Shown: positions 22,663-31,803, counted from the first letter of the stretch. The stretch is DNA of 35,984 bases from Bacteroidales bacterium (GCA_030683155.1 JAUXMV010000051.1:1-35984); one strand, 5' to 3'. The notes: generated from the letters alone by a model not told the origin. Numbers and translations are program-made.

Positions 22663-24501
22663 ATGTGTGGAATCGTAGCTTATATCGGCAAAAGGGAAGC
22701 ATACCCAATCCTTATTGAAGGCCTCAGAAGGCTGGAGTACAGAGGATATGACAGTGCAGGTGTTGCCCTGTGGAACACGAGTCTGAATGTTTATAAGACA
22801 AAAGGCAAAGTTTCTGATCTTGAAGATTATGTAAAGAATTCTGACTTAGGAGGAAACATCGGAATAGCACATACCCGTTGGGCCACGCATGGCGAACCCA
22901 ATCAGGTGAATGCCCATCCTCACTACTCTCAATCCAAAGAAATTGCGCTGATTCACAATGGAATCATCGAAAACTATGCCCCTCTGCGCAAAGAGCTTGA
23001 ATTGCGCGGGTATGTATTTCAATCAAGTACCGACACAGAAGTGCTTACCAATCTTATTGAAGACATTAAGATCAATGAAGATGTTGATTTGTTTGAAGCT
23101 GTCCGCATAGCACTCAATCAGGTTGTAGGAGCCTATGCCATCGTTGTGATGTCACAAAGTGATCCTGATTCTCTTATTGCCGCCAGAAAAGGAAGTCCGC
23201 TGCTTATTGGCATCGGCAAAGACGATTATTTTGTTGCCTCCGATGCAACGCCCATCATTAGCTACACCAAAAACGTCGTCTATCTCGATGACGAAGAAAT
23301 TGCACTTATTCGTCGCAATAAGGACCTGAAGATAAAAACCATTCGCAACAAAGAGAAAACACCTTATGTACATCAGCTCGAAACAAATTTGAGTGTACTT
23401 GAAAAAGGTGGTTTTGAACATTTCATGCTCAAGGAAATTTATGAGCAACCTTCGTCTATTCGTGACAGTATGAGGGGAAGAATCCATCTGGAACTTGGCA
23501 CTGTTACACTTGGCGGAATCATTGATTATGAACAGAAATTGCTCAATGCCAGCCGAATTATCATCATTGCCTGCGGCACTTCATGGCATGCCGGACTTGT
23601 AGGAGAATACCTTTTTGAAGATATTGCACGCATTCCTGTTGAGGTGGAATATGCGTCAGAGTTTCGTTATCGCAACCCGGTGATATATGAAAAAGATGTT
23701 GTAATTGCGATTTCCCAGTCAGGAGAAACTGCCGACACGCTTGCAGCAATTGAGCTGGCAAAATCCAAAGGAGCAACGATTCTGGGAATCTGCAATGTTG
23801 TCGGTTCATCCATAGCGCGCGCCACACATGCCGGCAGCTATACCCACGCAGGTCCGGAAATAGGCGTTGCTTCCACCAAAGCATTCACTTCACAGGTAAC
23901 GCTTCTCACCTTGATGGCATTGCGTTTGGCTCAGCTCAGAGGCACTTTGGGTCGCTCGCGCTTTATGCAGATTCTTACGGAGCTTGATATGATTCCGGAA
24001 AAAGTGGAGCGTACACTCAAGGTGAGTCGGCGTGTGATCGAAATAGCTGAGCACTTTAAAGACGTAAGAAACTTCCTTTATCTCGGACGTGGATACAATT
24101 TCCCTGTTGCCCTTGAAGGAGCATTGAAATTAAAGGAAATCTCTTACATTCACGCCGAAGGCTATCCTGCTGCTGAAATGAAGCATGGACCGATAGCGCT
24201 CATTGATGAAGAAATGCCTGTTGTTGTAATTGCAACCAATAAAGGCACATACGACAAAGTTGTAAGCAATATTCAAGAGGTGAAGGCCAGAAAAGGAAAG
24301 GTAATCGCTATCGTTACTGAAGGTGATGTGGATGTGAAAAACCTGGCCGATTACGTCATTGAAATTCCGGAAACAGAGGAAATGCTGGTTCCGCTTTTGG
24401 CTACGATCCCTTTGCAGAAACTCGCATACCATATCGCTGTTATGCGTGGCTGTAATGTGGATCAACCCAGGAATCTTGCAAAATCAGTTACTGTAGAGTA
24501 A
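22663..24501 (+). CDS. glmS: Glutamine-fructose-6-phosphate aminotransferase
   Basis: 612 residues, full length. The glutaminase domain starts MCGIVAYIG (catalytic Cys2 after Met removal), with RLEYRGYDSAGVA, HTRWATHGEP and NAHPH. The tandem SIS isomerase domains show ACGTSWHAG, SQSGETADTLAAI, GRGYNFPVALEGALKLKE, HAEGYPAAEMKHGPIAL and the C-terminus PRNLAKSVTVE. It makes glucosamine-6-phosphate from fructose-6-phosphate and glutamine, the entry to cell-wall amino sugars. It follows the DUF4270 gene after 80 bp; a weak -7 box TATCTTCG at 22614-22621 may start its own transcript. No glmS ribozyme was recognised. Confidence 0.97.
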   Translation: MCGIVAYIGKREAYPILIEGLRRLEYRGYDSAGVALWNTSLNVYKTKGKVSDLEDYVKNSDLGGNIGIAHTRWATHGEPNQVNAHPHYSQSKEIALIHNGIIENYAPLRKELELRGYVFQSSTDTEVLTNLIEDIKINEDVDLFEAVRIALNQVVGAYAIVVMSQSDPDSLIAARKGSPLLIGIGKDDYFVASDATPIISYTKNVVYLDDEEIALIRRNKDLKIKTIRNKEKTPYVHQLETNLSVLEKGGFEHFMLKEIYEQPSSIRDSMRGRIHLELGTVTLGGIIDYEQKLLNASRIIIIACGTSWHAGLVGEYLFEDIARIPVEVEYASEFRYRNPVIYEKDVVIAISQSGETADTLAAIELAKSKGATILGICNVVGSSIARATHAGSYTHAGPEIGVASTKAFTSQVTLLTLMALRLAQLRGTLGRSRFMQILTELDMIPEKVERTLKVSRRVIEIAEHFKDVRNFLYLGRGYNFPVALEGALKLKEISYIHAEGYPAAEMKHGPIALIDEEMPVVVIATNKGTYDKVVSNIQEVKARKGKVIAIVTEGDVDVKNLADYVIEIPETEEMLVPLLATIPLQKLAYHIAVMRGCNVDQPRNLAKSVTVE

Positions 24502-24848
24502 GCTCAAAACAAGCCACTTAGCTGCCTTTTGCTGCTATCAATTAATGCATTCAGCTTCATGCATTAAGGGTCTGATTCTTTCGACGCCTGATTATTTTTC
24601 ATTCTTTCATCCTTATTGACAGGTGTAAAAAGCCCTTCAAATATCATTGGCTTTTCCTGAAATTTTCGCTCATAATAGGCATCTTTTTCTTTGTGTAACT
24701 TAGTGCCTCCTTGGTGGCGCTTTGTGCAACAGCTATAGCACAAAGATCCACAGAGATTCCACAAAGAGATATTGGCTTCTGAAACAATAAAGACAATCCA
24801 CTGCACATCAAAATAAGCTTTGGCCCGAAATGGTAAAAGAAAGAATTA
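24502..24848. other. Intergenic stretch with CTTTGTG-type repeat sequence
   Basis: No confident gene. The middle holds 'ttctttgtgtaacttagtgcc', then CTTTGTGC at 24720-24727 paired with GCACAAAG at 24738-24745, and further 'ccacaaagag'. Such CTTTGTG/CACAAAG clusters are frequent degenerate intergenic repeats in Bacteroidota. The two minus-strand frames here lack any recognisable domain and look spurious. Confidence 0.45.
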
Positions 24849-24856
24849 TATCTTTG
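24849..24856 (+). promoter_or_regulatory. -7 box (TATCTTTG) for etfBA
   Basis: A perfect TAnnTTTG match about 45 bp before etfB. The nearest TTTG (24819-24822) is 26 bp away, longer than the usual 19-21. Confidence 0.5.
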
Positions 24857-24901
24857 TAACCATGAAATCAAATGGCATAGTAAACACTAAATAAGGACAA
24901 T

Positions 24902-25645
24902 ATGAAATTACTCGTTTTGATCGGGAATGTGCCCGACACAACCACCAAAATCAAGTTTAACGCCGATCGCACAGCTTTTGATGCTTCTGGTGTGCAATGG
25001 ATTATCAACCCATGGGATGAGTTGGCGCTTACACGTGCCATGGAGCTGAAAGAAACCACCGGAGGCGCAGTCGAGACCATCACTGTTGCCAATGTTGGCC
25101 GTCAGGAAACGGAAGCAACTTTGCGAAAAGCACTTGCTATCGGCGCTGATAAAGCCATTCGTGTGGATGCCGATGTCAGAGATGCATTTTATGTAGCGAA
25201 CCAGCTTGCACAGGTTTGTAAAGGCTACGACCTTATTTTTGCCGGTATAGAGGCCTCCGATTACAACGGCGCTGCCGTGGGTGGAATGCTTGCAGAATTG
25301 CTTGGCATACAATCTGTTTCTGCAGTTTCAAGTGTGCAGATCGAAGGCGGAAAGCTTCACCTCATCCGTGAAATAGATGGTGGAAGTCAGTCAGTGAGTG
25401 TCGCAACACCTGCGATGGCTATTGTGCAGAAAGGCATTGCCAAAGAACCCCGGATTCCTGCTATGCGCGGCATTATGATGGCACGCAGCAAACCGCTGGA
25501 AGTTGTTCAGCCGGTAGATACTGAAATAAGGGTTAGTTTTGAGTCTTTCGAACTCCCTCCTGCAAAGGCAGCCTGCAAAAAATTCTCAGAAGAGCAGGGC
25601 AAAGAACTGATGCATGCCCTTCGGGAAGAAGCAAAAGTGTTATAA
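24902..25645 (+). CDS. etfB: Electron transfer flavoprotein, beta subunit
   Basis: 247 residues with typical EtfB motifs: KLLVLIGNVPDT at the start, INPWDELALTRAMELKE, ALAIGADKAIRVD, DLIFAGIEASDYNGAAVGGMLAELLG and the AMP-binding-type stretch VATPAMAIVQKG...EPRIPAMRGIM. With EtfA it shuttles electrons from acyl-CoA or related dehydrogenases to the respiratory chain, or takes part in electron bifurcation. No partner dehydrogenase or quinone oxidoreductase lies next to it. etfA follows after ~40 bp. Confidence 0.95.
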   Translation: MKLLVLIGNVPDTTTKIKFNADRTAFDASGVQWIINPWDELALTRAMELKETTGGAVETITVANVGRQETEATLRKALAIGADKAIRVDADVRDAFYVANQLAQVCKGYDLIFAGIEASDYNGAAVGGMLAELLGIQSVSAVSSVQIEGGKLHLIREIDGGSQSVSVATPAMAIVQKGIAKEPRIPAMRGIMMARSKPLEVVQPVDTEIRVSFESFELPPAKAACKKFSEEQGKELMHALREEAKVL

Positions 25646-25684
25646 AAAAAGCAGGAAGTTTTTAATCATTAAAAAAAGAATAAA

Positions 25685-26653
25685 ATGTCAGTATTAATAT
25701 ATACCGAAAATCAGGACGGAAAATTCAAAAAAGTGAGTTTTGAACTTGCATCCTATGGCGCTGCTCTGGCTAAACAAATGGGCACAGAAGCCACTGCTGT
25801 ATCACTGGGTCAGGTGGAAGAAGCAGAATTGCAAAAACTTGGCACCTATGGAATCAGTAAGGTTTTGAATGTTGCTGATCAGCGTTTTGCTCTGCTCGAC
25901 AATCAGGCCATGGCCAAAGCTATTGCAGCGGCAGCCGCAAAAACAGCTTCAAAAGTCGTTGTGCTTGCACATAACAATCTTGGAAAAGCTGTGGCATCAA
26001 GGCTCTCAGTGAAGCTGCAGGCCGGATTGGTTACTGCTGCGCAAGGATTGCCCTCGAGCCTGAGTCCATTTAAAGTTAGCAAGGTTGTTTTCACCGGCAA
26101 ATCAATCGGTCATGTTTTGATTCACACCGACATGAAAGTTTTAACCCTTTCCTATAATTCCTTTGGTGTTGCAGAAAGCCCTGTTTCATTGGTCGTAGAG
26201 AGTTTCGATCCCGGTATGACAGACAGTGATTTTGCCCTCACAGTTGAACAAACACAAAAAGTAACAGGCAAAATCCTTCTTAGCGAAGCAGAAATTGTTG
26301 TTGCAGGCGGCCGTGGAATGAAAGGACCTGAAAACTGGGGTGCTATTGAAGAACTGGCAGAAATTTTAGGGGCAGGTACCGCTTGTTCAAGGCCGGTTTC
26401 CGACGAAGGATGGCGTCCTCACAGCGAGCATGTCGGACAAACAGGCAAGATGATTGCACCCAATCTATATTTTGCATTTGGAATTTCAGGCGCCATACAG
26501 CATCTGGGTGGTGTAAGTTCATCCAAGGTGATCGTAGCCGTAAACAAAGACCCCGAAGCACCTATCTTCGAAGCAGCCGACTACGGCATTGTTGGCGACG
26601 CCATGAAAGTGCTGCCCCAAATGATCGAAGCAGCGAAAGAACTTAAAGCGTAG
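25685..26653 (+). CDS. etfA: Electron transfer flavoprotein, alpha subunit
   Basis: 322 residues. The C-terminal FAD domain is unmistakable: [82 protein letters not shown]. The N-terminal Rossmann domain is similar to that of EtfB. It pairs with EtfB and carries the electron-transferring FAD. The gene ends just before an exceptionally strong terminator, so etfBA is a two-gene operon. Confidence 0.96.
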   Translation: MSVLIYTENQDGKFKKVSFELASYGAALAKQMGTEATAVSLGQVEEAELQKLGTYGISKVLNVADQRFALLDNQAMAKAIAAAAAKTASKVVVLAHNNLGKAVASRLSVKLQAGLVTAAQGLPSSLSPFKVSKVVFTGKSIGHVLIHTDMKVLTLSYNSFGVAESPVSLVVESFDPGMTDSDFALTVEQTQKVTGKILLSEAEIVVAGGRGMKGPENWGAIEELAEILGAGTACSRPVSDEGWRPHSEHVGQTGKMIAPNLYFAFGISGAIQHLGGVSSSKVIVAVNKDPEAPIFEAADYGIVGDAMKVLPQMIEAAKELKA

Positions 26654-26663
26654 GATCTACAAA

Positions 26664-26721
26664 ATTCAATAAAAACAAGGATTCATCCGCCACGGCGGAT
26701 GAATCCTTGTTTTTATTGAAT
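26664..26721. terminator. 28-bp perfect-stem terminator after etfBA
   Basis: Perfect inverted repeat with two unpaired central bases: the left arm begins ATTCAATAAAAACAAGG and ends CCGCC, and the right arm mirrors it. The A-run on one side and T-run on the other make it work in both directions, although the nearest minus-strand gene ends 500 bp away and transcribes leftward towards it. Confidence 0.88.
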
Positions 26722-27239
26722 ATGCCTGTATTTCGGAAGCGTTGCATCATAAAAATCGGCCTTACTCCGGCTGCAAAATTTTCTCTTGTAGTTACCATAA
26801 AAACATGAAGACGAAATAAAATTTCGTGAAGTGAAAATTTTATTTTCTCAAGTGAAAATGAATGCTTTCACCTGATGTTTTTAAAACTACTTTTGATCAT
26901 GAAATTCCGACTTAAAAACCATGTTTTGGAAGAAAGAGATCAATGGAAAAGGTCTGAAATTGGACTAGATTGTAAGGGCAATTGTCTCATCATTTCTGCA
27001 GAAATATCCAAATCAGGCAAAATGATTTGCAGATAGAGTAGCGTGCAAAATTTTGAGGAAGAAGCAATTTCTTTTAGTTTTTGAATAGCGATTTTGCCTC
27101 CTGATTTCAGGCCTGAGTTGTATCTTTTTTAAAAAAAAAGTCAGGTTTTTTGAAGCATAAATCTGGCAACAAGGAAGTTTTGTCTTAAAATTAAAAACAG
27201 GTTTGAAGACGACAGACTAATGATTTATCAAAGATACCA
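26722..27239. other. Gene-poor stretch with a possible leaderless small ORF
   Basis: A -7 box TACTTTTG (26888-26895) sits three bases before an ATG (26899) that opens a 45-codon frame ending at 27036 (MKFRLKNHVLEERDQW start). No family, no -33 box, so it is doubtful. Upstream, AAATAAAATTT/AAATTTTATTT (26815-26845) can form an AT hairpin. The remaining bases up to the Fic gene are AT-rich without visible features. Confidence 0.3.
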
Positions 27240-28547
27240 CTATGCATTATTTTTCAAAATGTAGTTGTCGATAATATGTCTGCTTTCTATTCCAAAATTA
27301 TATGGTTTAGCGCTTCTGTCTTCTTTAAGTAAACCCAATTTTATCAACTCATTTAAGTCTTTGCTTGCAGTTTGTCTGACAATTTTGTGCTTTTCTGAAT
27401 GAGATTTTAGCGTAATTCTATTATTTTCTTTTAAGTATAAATACCCCAATAAGTCTGCCTGCCGCTTATTTAGCCCCATCTCCATAAGTTGATAAGAAAC
27501 ATAATTTGCTTTTTTCTTTTCTTCTAATTTTTTGTCTCTGTAGGATTTTAATTTTTCAAAAGCTATGCTGATATTTTTGATAGAATAGGATATAAAATAA
27601 TTTAAATCATTCTCGTCATTTTCAGTTCTTAAAAATGCTTTGTCATATTGTGTTCTAGACTCCAGAATTACCTTTGAAACAGATATATTCTTAATTAAAG
27701 AATAGCCTTTTTTTAATAAATACCAATAGAATAAGGCCCTTGCTGTTCTGCCATTTCCGTCTTTGAATGGATGAATGAAGCCAACCATAAAATGAATTAT
27801 AGAAGCCTTTATTATTGGGTGTATAAATTTTTTGTCATTGTTGGCAAACGCACACAAATCTTCCATAAGTTTTTCTACTTCAATCCAATCTGGCGGTATG
27901 TGTGCTATTTCCCCGTCAACATGGTCAGTTACATATACATCGCCTTTCCTGAAATCGCCGGAATATTTTTCTGCATCAGTGTTTGCAGTCATAATTTGAT
28001 GAAGCTCAATAATAAGTTTAAAATCAATTTCTGAATCTTGAAATTCACTTATATATTGGATTGCTCTCAAATTATTAAAAATCATTTGCTCAGATTCATT
28101 TCTGGGATTTCTTCCGCTTTTAAGCATTTCTTTTGCTACTTCTGTTGTAGTAGCAGCTCCTTCAACTTGTGAAGAGGCGACAGCCTCCTCCAGCAATGAA
28201 CTCTTAAAAAAGTCTGTTTTATCAGATTGGGAGGGAGGCCGTTGTTGTAATCCTGCCATCAGTTTTAAATCAAAGTCATGTAAATTCTTTGCTATGTATG
28301 GAGATATAAAATAATTGAAGCGATAATTACCAAATACTATTGATTCATATTTAGCCGCTCTATAAGTTTTTAATAAAGTCCAGTTTTCGATTGGATTTTC
28401 AAACGGCACCTCTTTACGGTACTTTAAATCGTCCCAATAATAATAGCGTTCATCACTTTCATTCATAAAATCGTCAAACTCGCCCTTCCATATTCTTTGC
28501 AAGTATTCTAAATTGAGCTCAATATGTGGGGGCTTCTCGATTTTCAT
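27240..28547 (-). CDS. Fic-family AMP-transferase with C-terminal winged helix (second copy, distinct subgroup)
   Basis: 435 residues. The inhibitory motif S125-SQV-E129-G130 lies in LLEEAVASSQVEGA, and the Fic loop HPFKDGNGRTAR starts at H259 with all catalytic residues kept (class II, self-inhibited). N-terminal residues 1-110 carry the Fic-type helical domain; residues ~350-425 form a winged helix (LNKRQADLLGYLYLKENNRITL, KIVRQTASKDLNELIKLGLL). It is only distantly related to the Fic protein at the left end: different length, different N-terminus. Its promoter is covered by a palindrome, so self-control through the winged helix is plausible. The target protein is unknown. Confidence 0.9.
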   Translation of the reverse strand: MKIEKPPHIELNLEYLQRIWKGEFDDFMNESDERYYYWDDLKYRKEVPFENPIENWTLLKTYRAAKYESIVFGNYRFNYFISPYIAKNLHDFDLKLMAGLQQRPPSQSDKTDFFKSSLLEEAVASSQVEGAATTTEVAKEMLKSGRNPRNESEQMIFNNLRAIQYISEFQDSEIDFKLIIELHQIMTANTDAEKYSGDFRKGDVYVTDHVDGEIAHIPPDWIEVEKLMEDLCAFANNDKKFIHPIIKASIIHFMVGFIHPFKDGNGRTARALFYWYLLKKGYSLIKNISVSKVILESRTQYDKAFLRTENDENDLNYFISYSIKNISIAFEKLKSYRDKKLEEKKKANYVSYQLMEMGLNKRQADLLGYLYLKENNRITLKSHSEKHKIVRQTASKDLNELIKLGLLKEDRSAKPYNFGIESRHIIDNYILKNNA

Positions 28548-28550
28548 AAC

Positions 28551-28586
28551 AACATTGTTAAATTGTCTCGCAAAATTAACAATGTT
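28551..28586. promoter_or_regulatory. Palindromic operator upstream of the second fic gene
   Basis: Perfect 11-bp inverted repeat AACATTGTTAA (28551-28561) and TTAACAATGTT (28576-28586), 14 bp apart. The right arm overlaps the -7 box and the left arm overlies the leader, so a bound dimer would block transcription. Confidence 0.7.
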
Positions 28587-28601
28587 TTCTTTATTTGCAA
28601 A
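28571..28601 (-). promoter_or_regulatory. Bacteroidetes promoter for the second fic gene
   Basis: On the minus strand TTTG (28601-28598), exactly 19 bp, then a perfect -7 box TAATTTTG (28578-28571). The leader is about 18 nt. Confidence 0.78.
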
Positions 28602-28626
28602 CTATCTGTCTTTTTAAAAATTGCAC

Positions 28627-28634
28627 TAGCTTTG
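28627..28634 (+). promoter_or_regulatory. -7 box (TAGCTTTG) for the GT22-like gene
   Basis: A perfect TAnnTTTG match 40 bp before the ATG; no TTTG within 19-21 bp. The promoter is divergent from that of the fic gene, with only ~25 bp between the two. Confidence 0.45.
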
Positions 28635-28673
28635 TAGCTGCATCAAATATTTTTATCTGGTTAATTGTTTCAT

Positions 28674-30209
28674 ATGAAGTTTTTAGAAAAGCAGTTCAGC
28701 TTCAGTAAAGTAGTCTTTGTGGCTGCATTTGTGCTTTTTGTTGTGCATGCTTACACAAACATCGGTTATTTTCATGCCGATGAGCACTATCAGATCATTG
28801 AGTTTGCCGGAATCAAACTTGGATCGCATCAGTCCGCTGACCTTGCCTGGGAATATAAGGAGGCGAGCCGGCAGACGATACAGCCCGCTATTGCCTATGT
28901 GCTTTTCATGGGTGCGGGCTTCTTTCATGTGAATGATCCCTATATCCTTGCCTTTCTGTTGCGGCTGCTTACTGCACTTGTTGCCCTCAGCGCGATTGCA
29001 TTTTTCGTAAAGAATGTGCAGCCAATGGTGGCGCCAGAGTCGGGAAAAACACTCATTTTTTTGTCTTTCTTTTTGTGGTTTATACCTGCTGTCAATGTTC
29101 GTTTTTCGTCGGAAAGCTGGTCAGGGATTTTCATCCTTTTCATGCTTGCAATGATCTTAGGAGAAAGGAAAAGCAACAGATACAAGCACCTTGTGGTTGG
29201 ACTGTTCATGGGACTGGCATTTCTTTTCCGTTTTCAATCGGCATTTCTTTCGCTGGGCGTGATTGCATGGCTTTTGACCATCAAAAGAATTGCTTTCAGA
29301 GATTTTATTGCCTTGACCTTTGGCGGAGCAATCACACTTGTTTTTGGATTTCTTGTCGATTCATGGTTTTATGGAAAGCTGGTATTTACGCCCTGGACCT
29401 ATTTCGATAAGCAGATTTTGCAGGGTATTGCTGCCGGATTTGGTGAGTCAGAATGGTGGTTTTATTTATGGGAAATACTCAGAGCACCCACCATACCGTT
29501 TGGAATTCTCATCGCAAGTTCATTGATTATAATCATTTTCAGGCGGCCAAAGTCCATCCTCCTGTGGGCGATTTTGCCGTTTATCATCGGACATTCTTTT
29601 GTTGCACACAAAGAGGTGAGGTTTTTATTGCCGCTTGTTAATCTTGTGCCATTGCTTTTAGTGACCGCTTTTGACGAAATAAATGCATTGCGGATGAAGC
29701 ATTTTGCAAGCAACACTTTTGAAACAACATTGATGTTTAAAGGATTAGCGATGATACTCCTTGCGATGAATGCAACAGCCTTGCTTGTGATGGCAACAAA
29801 ACCTGCAGGCACTGGCAAAATGGCCATCACAGCCTATATCGCAGAAAATTATCCCGGCCAACAGATTCATCTGCTTCACACACCCTGGAGTTCTCCTTAC
29901 AATCCCTGGGAAAGCGTTCCGACAAAATTTTATCAGATAGAAGGACTGACAGAAACGCGTATCCGCAATTTGTGCCAGGTTTCGGACAGCTTGCTGCAAA
30001 ATGACAAAACAAATCTTCTCGTAACCAGAATGGCTGAACTGAATGTGAAAAACTGTTCAGATCCATTTCTCGCAAACAGCAGAACTATATTGCTAAAACA
30101 AAGTATCCCTGACTGGATTCTTTGGTTAAACAAAGGTTATAAAGGCATCTACGAAGACGATGTTTTGTTTTTGTATGCGGTGAAAGAGGGCGGCCTTCAC
30201 AATCAATAA
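28674..30209 (+). CDS. GT22-like membrane mannosyltransferase
   Basis: 511 residues with about ten membrane segments. The first luminal/periplasmic loop carries HADEHYQ (H34-Q40), the form of the GT22 HPDE motif whose acidic residues are catalytic. Further family-like elements are RFSSESWSG, FRFQSAFLSLG and AHKEVRFLLPL (H312-K-E), the usual late GT22 motif. GT22 enzymes (ALG9/ALG12/PIG-B/PIG-Z relatives) transfer sugars from polyprenyl-phosphate donors on the outer face of the membrane. I infer a similar glycosylation or glycolipid role; the substrate is unknown. An in-frame TTG lies three codons earlier, but the ATG is more likely. Confidence 0.75.
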   Translation: MKFLEKQFSFSKVVFVAAFVLFVVHAYTNIGYFHADEHYQIIEFAGIKLGSHQSADLAWEYKEASRQTIQPAIAYVLFMGAGFFHVNDPYILAFLLRLLTALVALSAIAFFVKNVQPMVAPESGKTLIFLSFFLWFIPAVNVRFSSESWSGIFILFMLAMILGERKSNRYKHLVVGLFMGLAFLFRFQSAFLSLGVIAWLLTIKRIAFRDFIALTFGGAITLVFGFLVDSWFYGKLVFTPWTYFDKQILQGIAAGFGESEWWFYLWEILRAPTIPFGILIASSLIIIIFRRPKSILLWAILPFIIGHSFVAHKEVRFLLPLVNLVPLLLVTAFDEINALRMKHFASNTFETTLMFKGLAMILLAMNATALLVMATKPAGTGKMAITAYIAENYPGQQIHLLHTPWSSPYNPWESVPTKFYQIEGLTETRIRNLCQVSDSLLQNDKTNLLVTRMAELNVKNCSDPFLANSRTILLKQSIPDWILWLNKGYKGIYEDDVLFLYAVKEGGLHNQ

Positions 30210-30341
30210 ACGGCATTTGGTATGCAATCAATGGTATTTGACTTCAGACTTATGTTGATGATCCCGTTTATTGTTGAAAACAAATCTGCTCACAAAATGA
30301 AATCAATAGAGACCGGCAAAATTAAGATGTATCAATAATTT

Positions 30342-30480
30342 GGGATTTCACACTTCGTTCGAAATGACAATCAGCGGTTTATAACTAATTTGAGGGGTTT
30401 GTGGGCGGCGAAGCCGCCCACAAACCCCTCCCCTTAAAAATCATTAAGTCATAGTCATTCTGAGCGTTAGCGAAGAATCT
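30342..30480. repeat. REP-like block: two inverted repeat units around a GC-rich 18-bp palindrome
   Basis: The left unit (30342-30370) is the complement of a GTCATTTCGAACGAAGTG sequence; the right unit (30454-30480) is GTCATTCTGAGCGTTAGCG. Both belong to sequence classes that recur between genes in many Bacteroidota, and they face in opposite directions. Between them, at 30392-30430, is an 18-bp perfect stem (GAGGGGTTTGTGGGCGGC and complement) with a GAA loop. It could also act as a terminator after the GT22-like gene. The rest of the gap between the two glycosyltransferase genes shows nothing. Confidence 0.72.
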
Positions 30481-30585
30481 AATAATTAACCGGACGATAA
30501 TGAAATATAAATGAGAAAATCATTTTGAGACACTTTTCCTGTCAAAGAAATTATCGAAATTTGCTTTTTTACCGGATTCGAGCAT

Positions 30586-31803
30586 ATGACACCTTCTTCA
30601 GTCTTAAAAACCATAACTTACTATGCAGTTTCATTGCTGCTGATTGTAATTCTTGCCGATCGTTTTTTCATTGAAGGGCTGCTCAATTCAGCCAATTTCC
30701 TGAACTGGGATGCGATGCATTATGCCCGCATAAAAGATGTCGGCTACAATGGTTTTGATGTAGCCTTCTTTCCTTTCCTTCCGCTTATCTGGAAACATCT
30801 TTCATTGGGTGTTGGGGGGATGGTCGTTTTTAATGCTTTGCTATATCTGACCTCGCTGTACTTTTTGTTACGTTCGTTGAAAAGCAGCGTTTTTGATACA
30901 TTGTTGTTTTTAAGCATTCCCAGTGCTATCTTCTTTTACCTACCCTATACAGAATCTCTTTTCTTTGCAGCTTCCACGCTCATCATTCTGGGGTATAAAA
31001 AGGAAAACATGCTGCTTTTTCTGCTTGGGTTGTTTCTGAGCACTTTATCCAGACCGGCTTTCACTGTTTTTATCCCTGCCCTGCTTGTTACAGGATATCT
31101 GGCAGGCGATTTCAGTAAAAAGGCTTTATTGAAATTGGTTTATGGTCTTTTGGCAATTCTTCTTGGAATGCTTGTCGTTGGAATCGTACAATATACTGAT
31201 ACAGGCCAATGGTTTCAGTTTTTTGAAGCACAGAAAGTATGGGAAAACAAACTGCAATTTCCGGCTTTTCCGCTCACTTCATGGGCAGGTGGATTGATTG
31301 TAAGGCTTGATGGCGCTGCATTTCTGACGGGTACTGCAGCAGGCGTTTTTCTGCTTTTGTATTTATTCAAGGTGAAATTTTTGAAAAATATAATCCTACC
31401 GAAAGAAGTGATTTTTTCCATCAGTTACCTTGCCGGCATCACTTTTTCGGTCTTGATTTTCCGTGGTGGAAGCATGTTCAGTTTAAACAGATTTGTTTTT
31501 GCTGTACCTTTTATTATTGTGGCAATAGACTACTATCTGAAATCAAGTTTCACGATTGGAACAAAAAGGCTGTTGCTGAGCCTGCTTGTTGCAGTGCTTT
31601 TCTTTCTGATGTTTGGTTCCTATGTGCATCTTCAGAATTTCCTGAAATTCCTCTTTCTGGCCTTTTATGTCATTCTGCCGCTGGCACTAAAGCATGAATC
31701 TAAGCCTTTTTCTGTTATGGCACTCTTGCTGCTTATTGGGTTAAATGTCTTTTTTCAATTGTTTTTCTACATCCGTTTTCTCACCGGAGGATGGATTGGA
31801 TAA
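30586..31803 (+). CDS. PIG-V/GT76-like membrane mannosyltransferase
   Basis: 405 residues, ~10 membrane segments. The first loop has NWDAMHYARIKDVGY (W41-D42, H45-Y46) and then VAFFPFLPLIWK, the hallmark of the PIG-V/Gpi18-related GT76 family (WD-x-x-HY...FFP-x-x-P). Other helices such as PSAIFFYLPYTESLFF and STLSRPAFTVF also fit that family. Eukaryotic members add mannose to GPI anchors; bacterial relatives are mostly uncharacterised. It may work with the GT22-like enzyme upstream. A strong hairpin terminator lies ~110 bp after the stop. Confidence 0.78.
   Translation: MTPSSVLKTITYYAVSLLLIVILADRFFIEGLLNSANFLNWDAMHYARIKDVGYNGFDVAFFPFLPLIWKHLSLGVGGMVVFNALLYLTSLYFLLRSLKSSVFDTLLFLSIPSAIFFYLPYTESLFFAASTLIILGYKKENMLLFLLGLFLSTLSRPAFTVFIPALLVTGYLAGDFSKKALLKLVYGLLAILLGMLVVGIVQYTDTGQWFQFFEAQKVWENKLQFPAFPLTSWAGGLIVRLDGAAFLTGTAAGVFLLLYLFKVKFLKNIILPKEVIFSISYLAGITFSVLIFRGGSMFSLNRFVFAVPFIIVAIDYYLKSSFTIGTKRLLLSLLVAVLFFLMFGSYVHLQNFLKFLFLAFYVILPLALKHESKPFSVMALLLLIGLNVFFQLFFYIRFLTGGWIG

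Noticed and set aside
22573-22663. glmS ribozyme or riboswitch upstream of glmS
   Set aside because: The gap is only ~80 bases and contains no recognisable ribozyme core.
24564-24871. Two minus-strand frames of 75-80 codons between glmS and etfB
   Set aside because: They run through CTTTGTG-type repeat sequence and have no recognisable domain.
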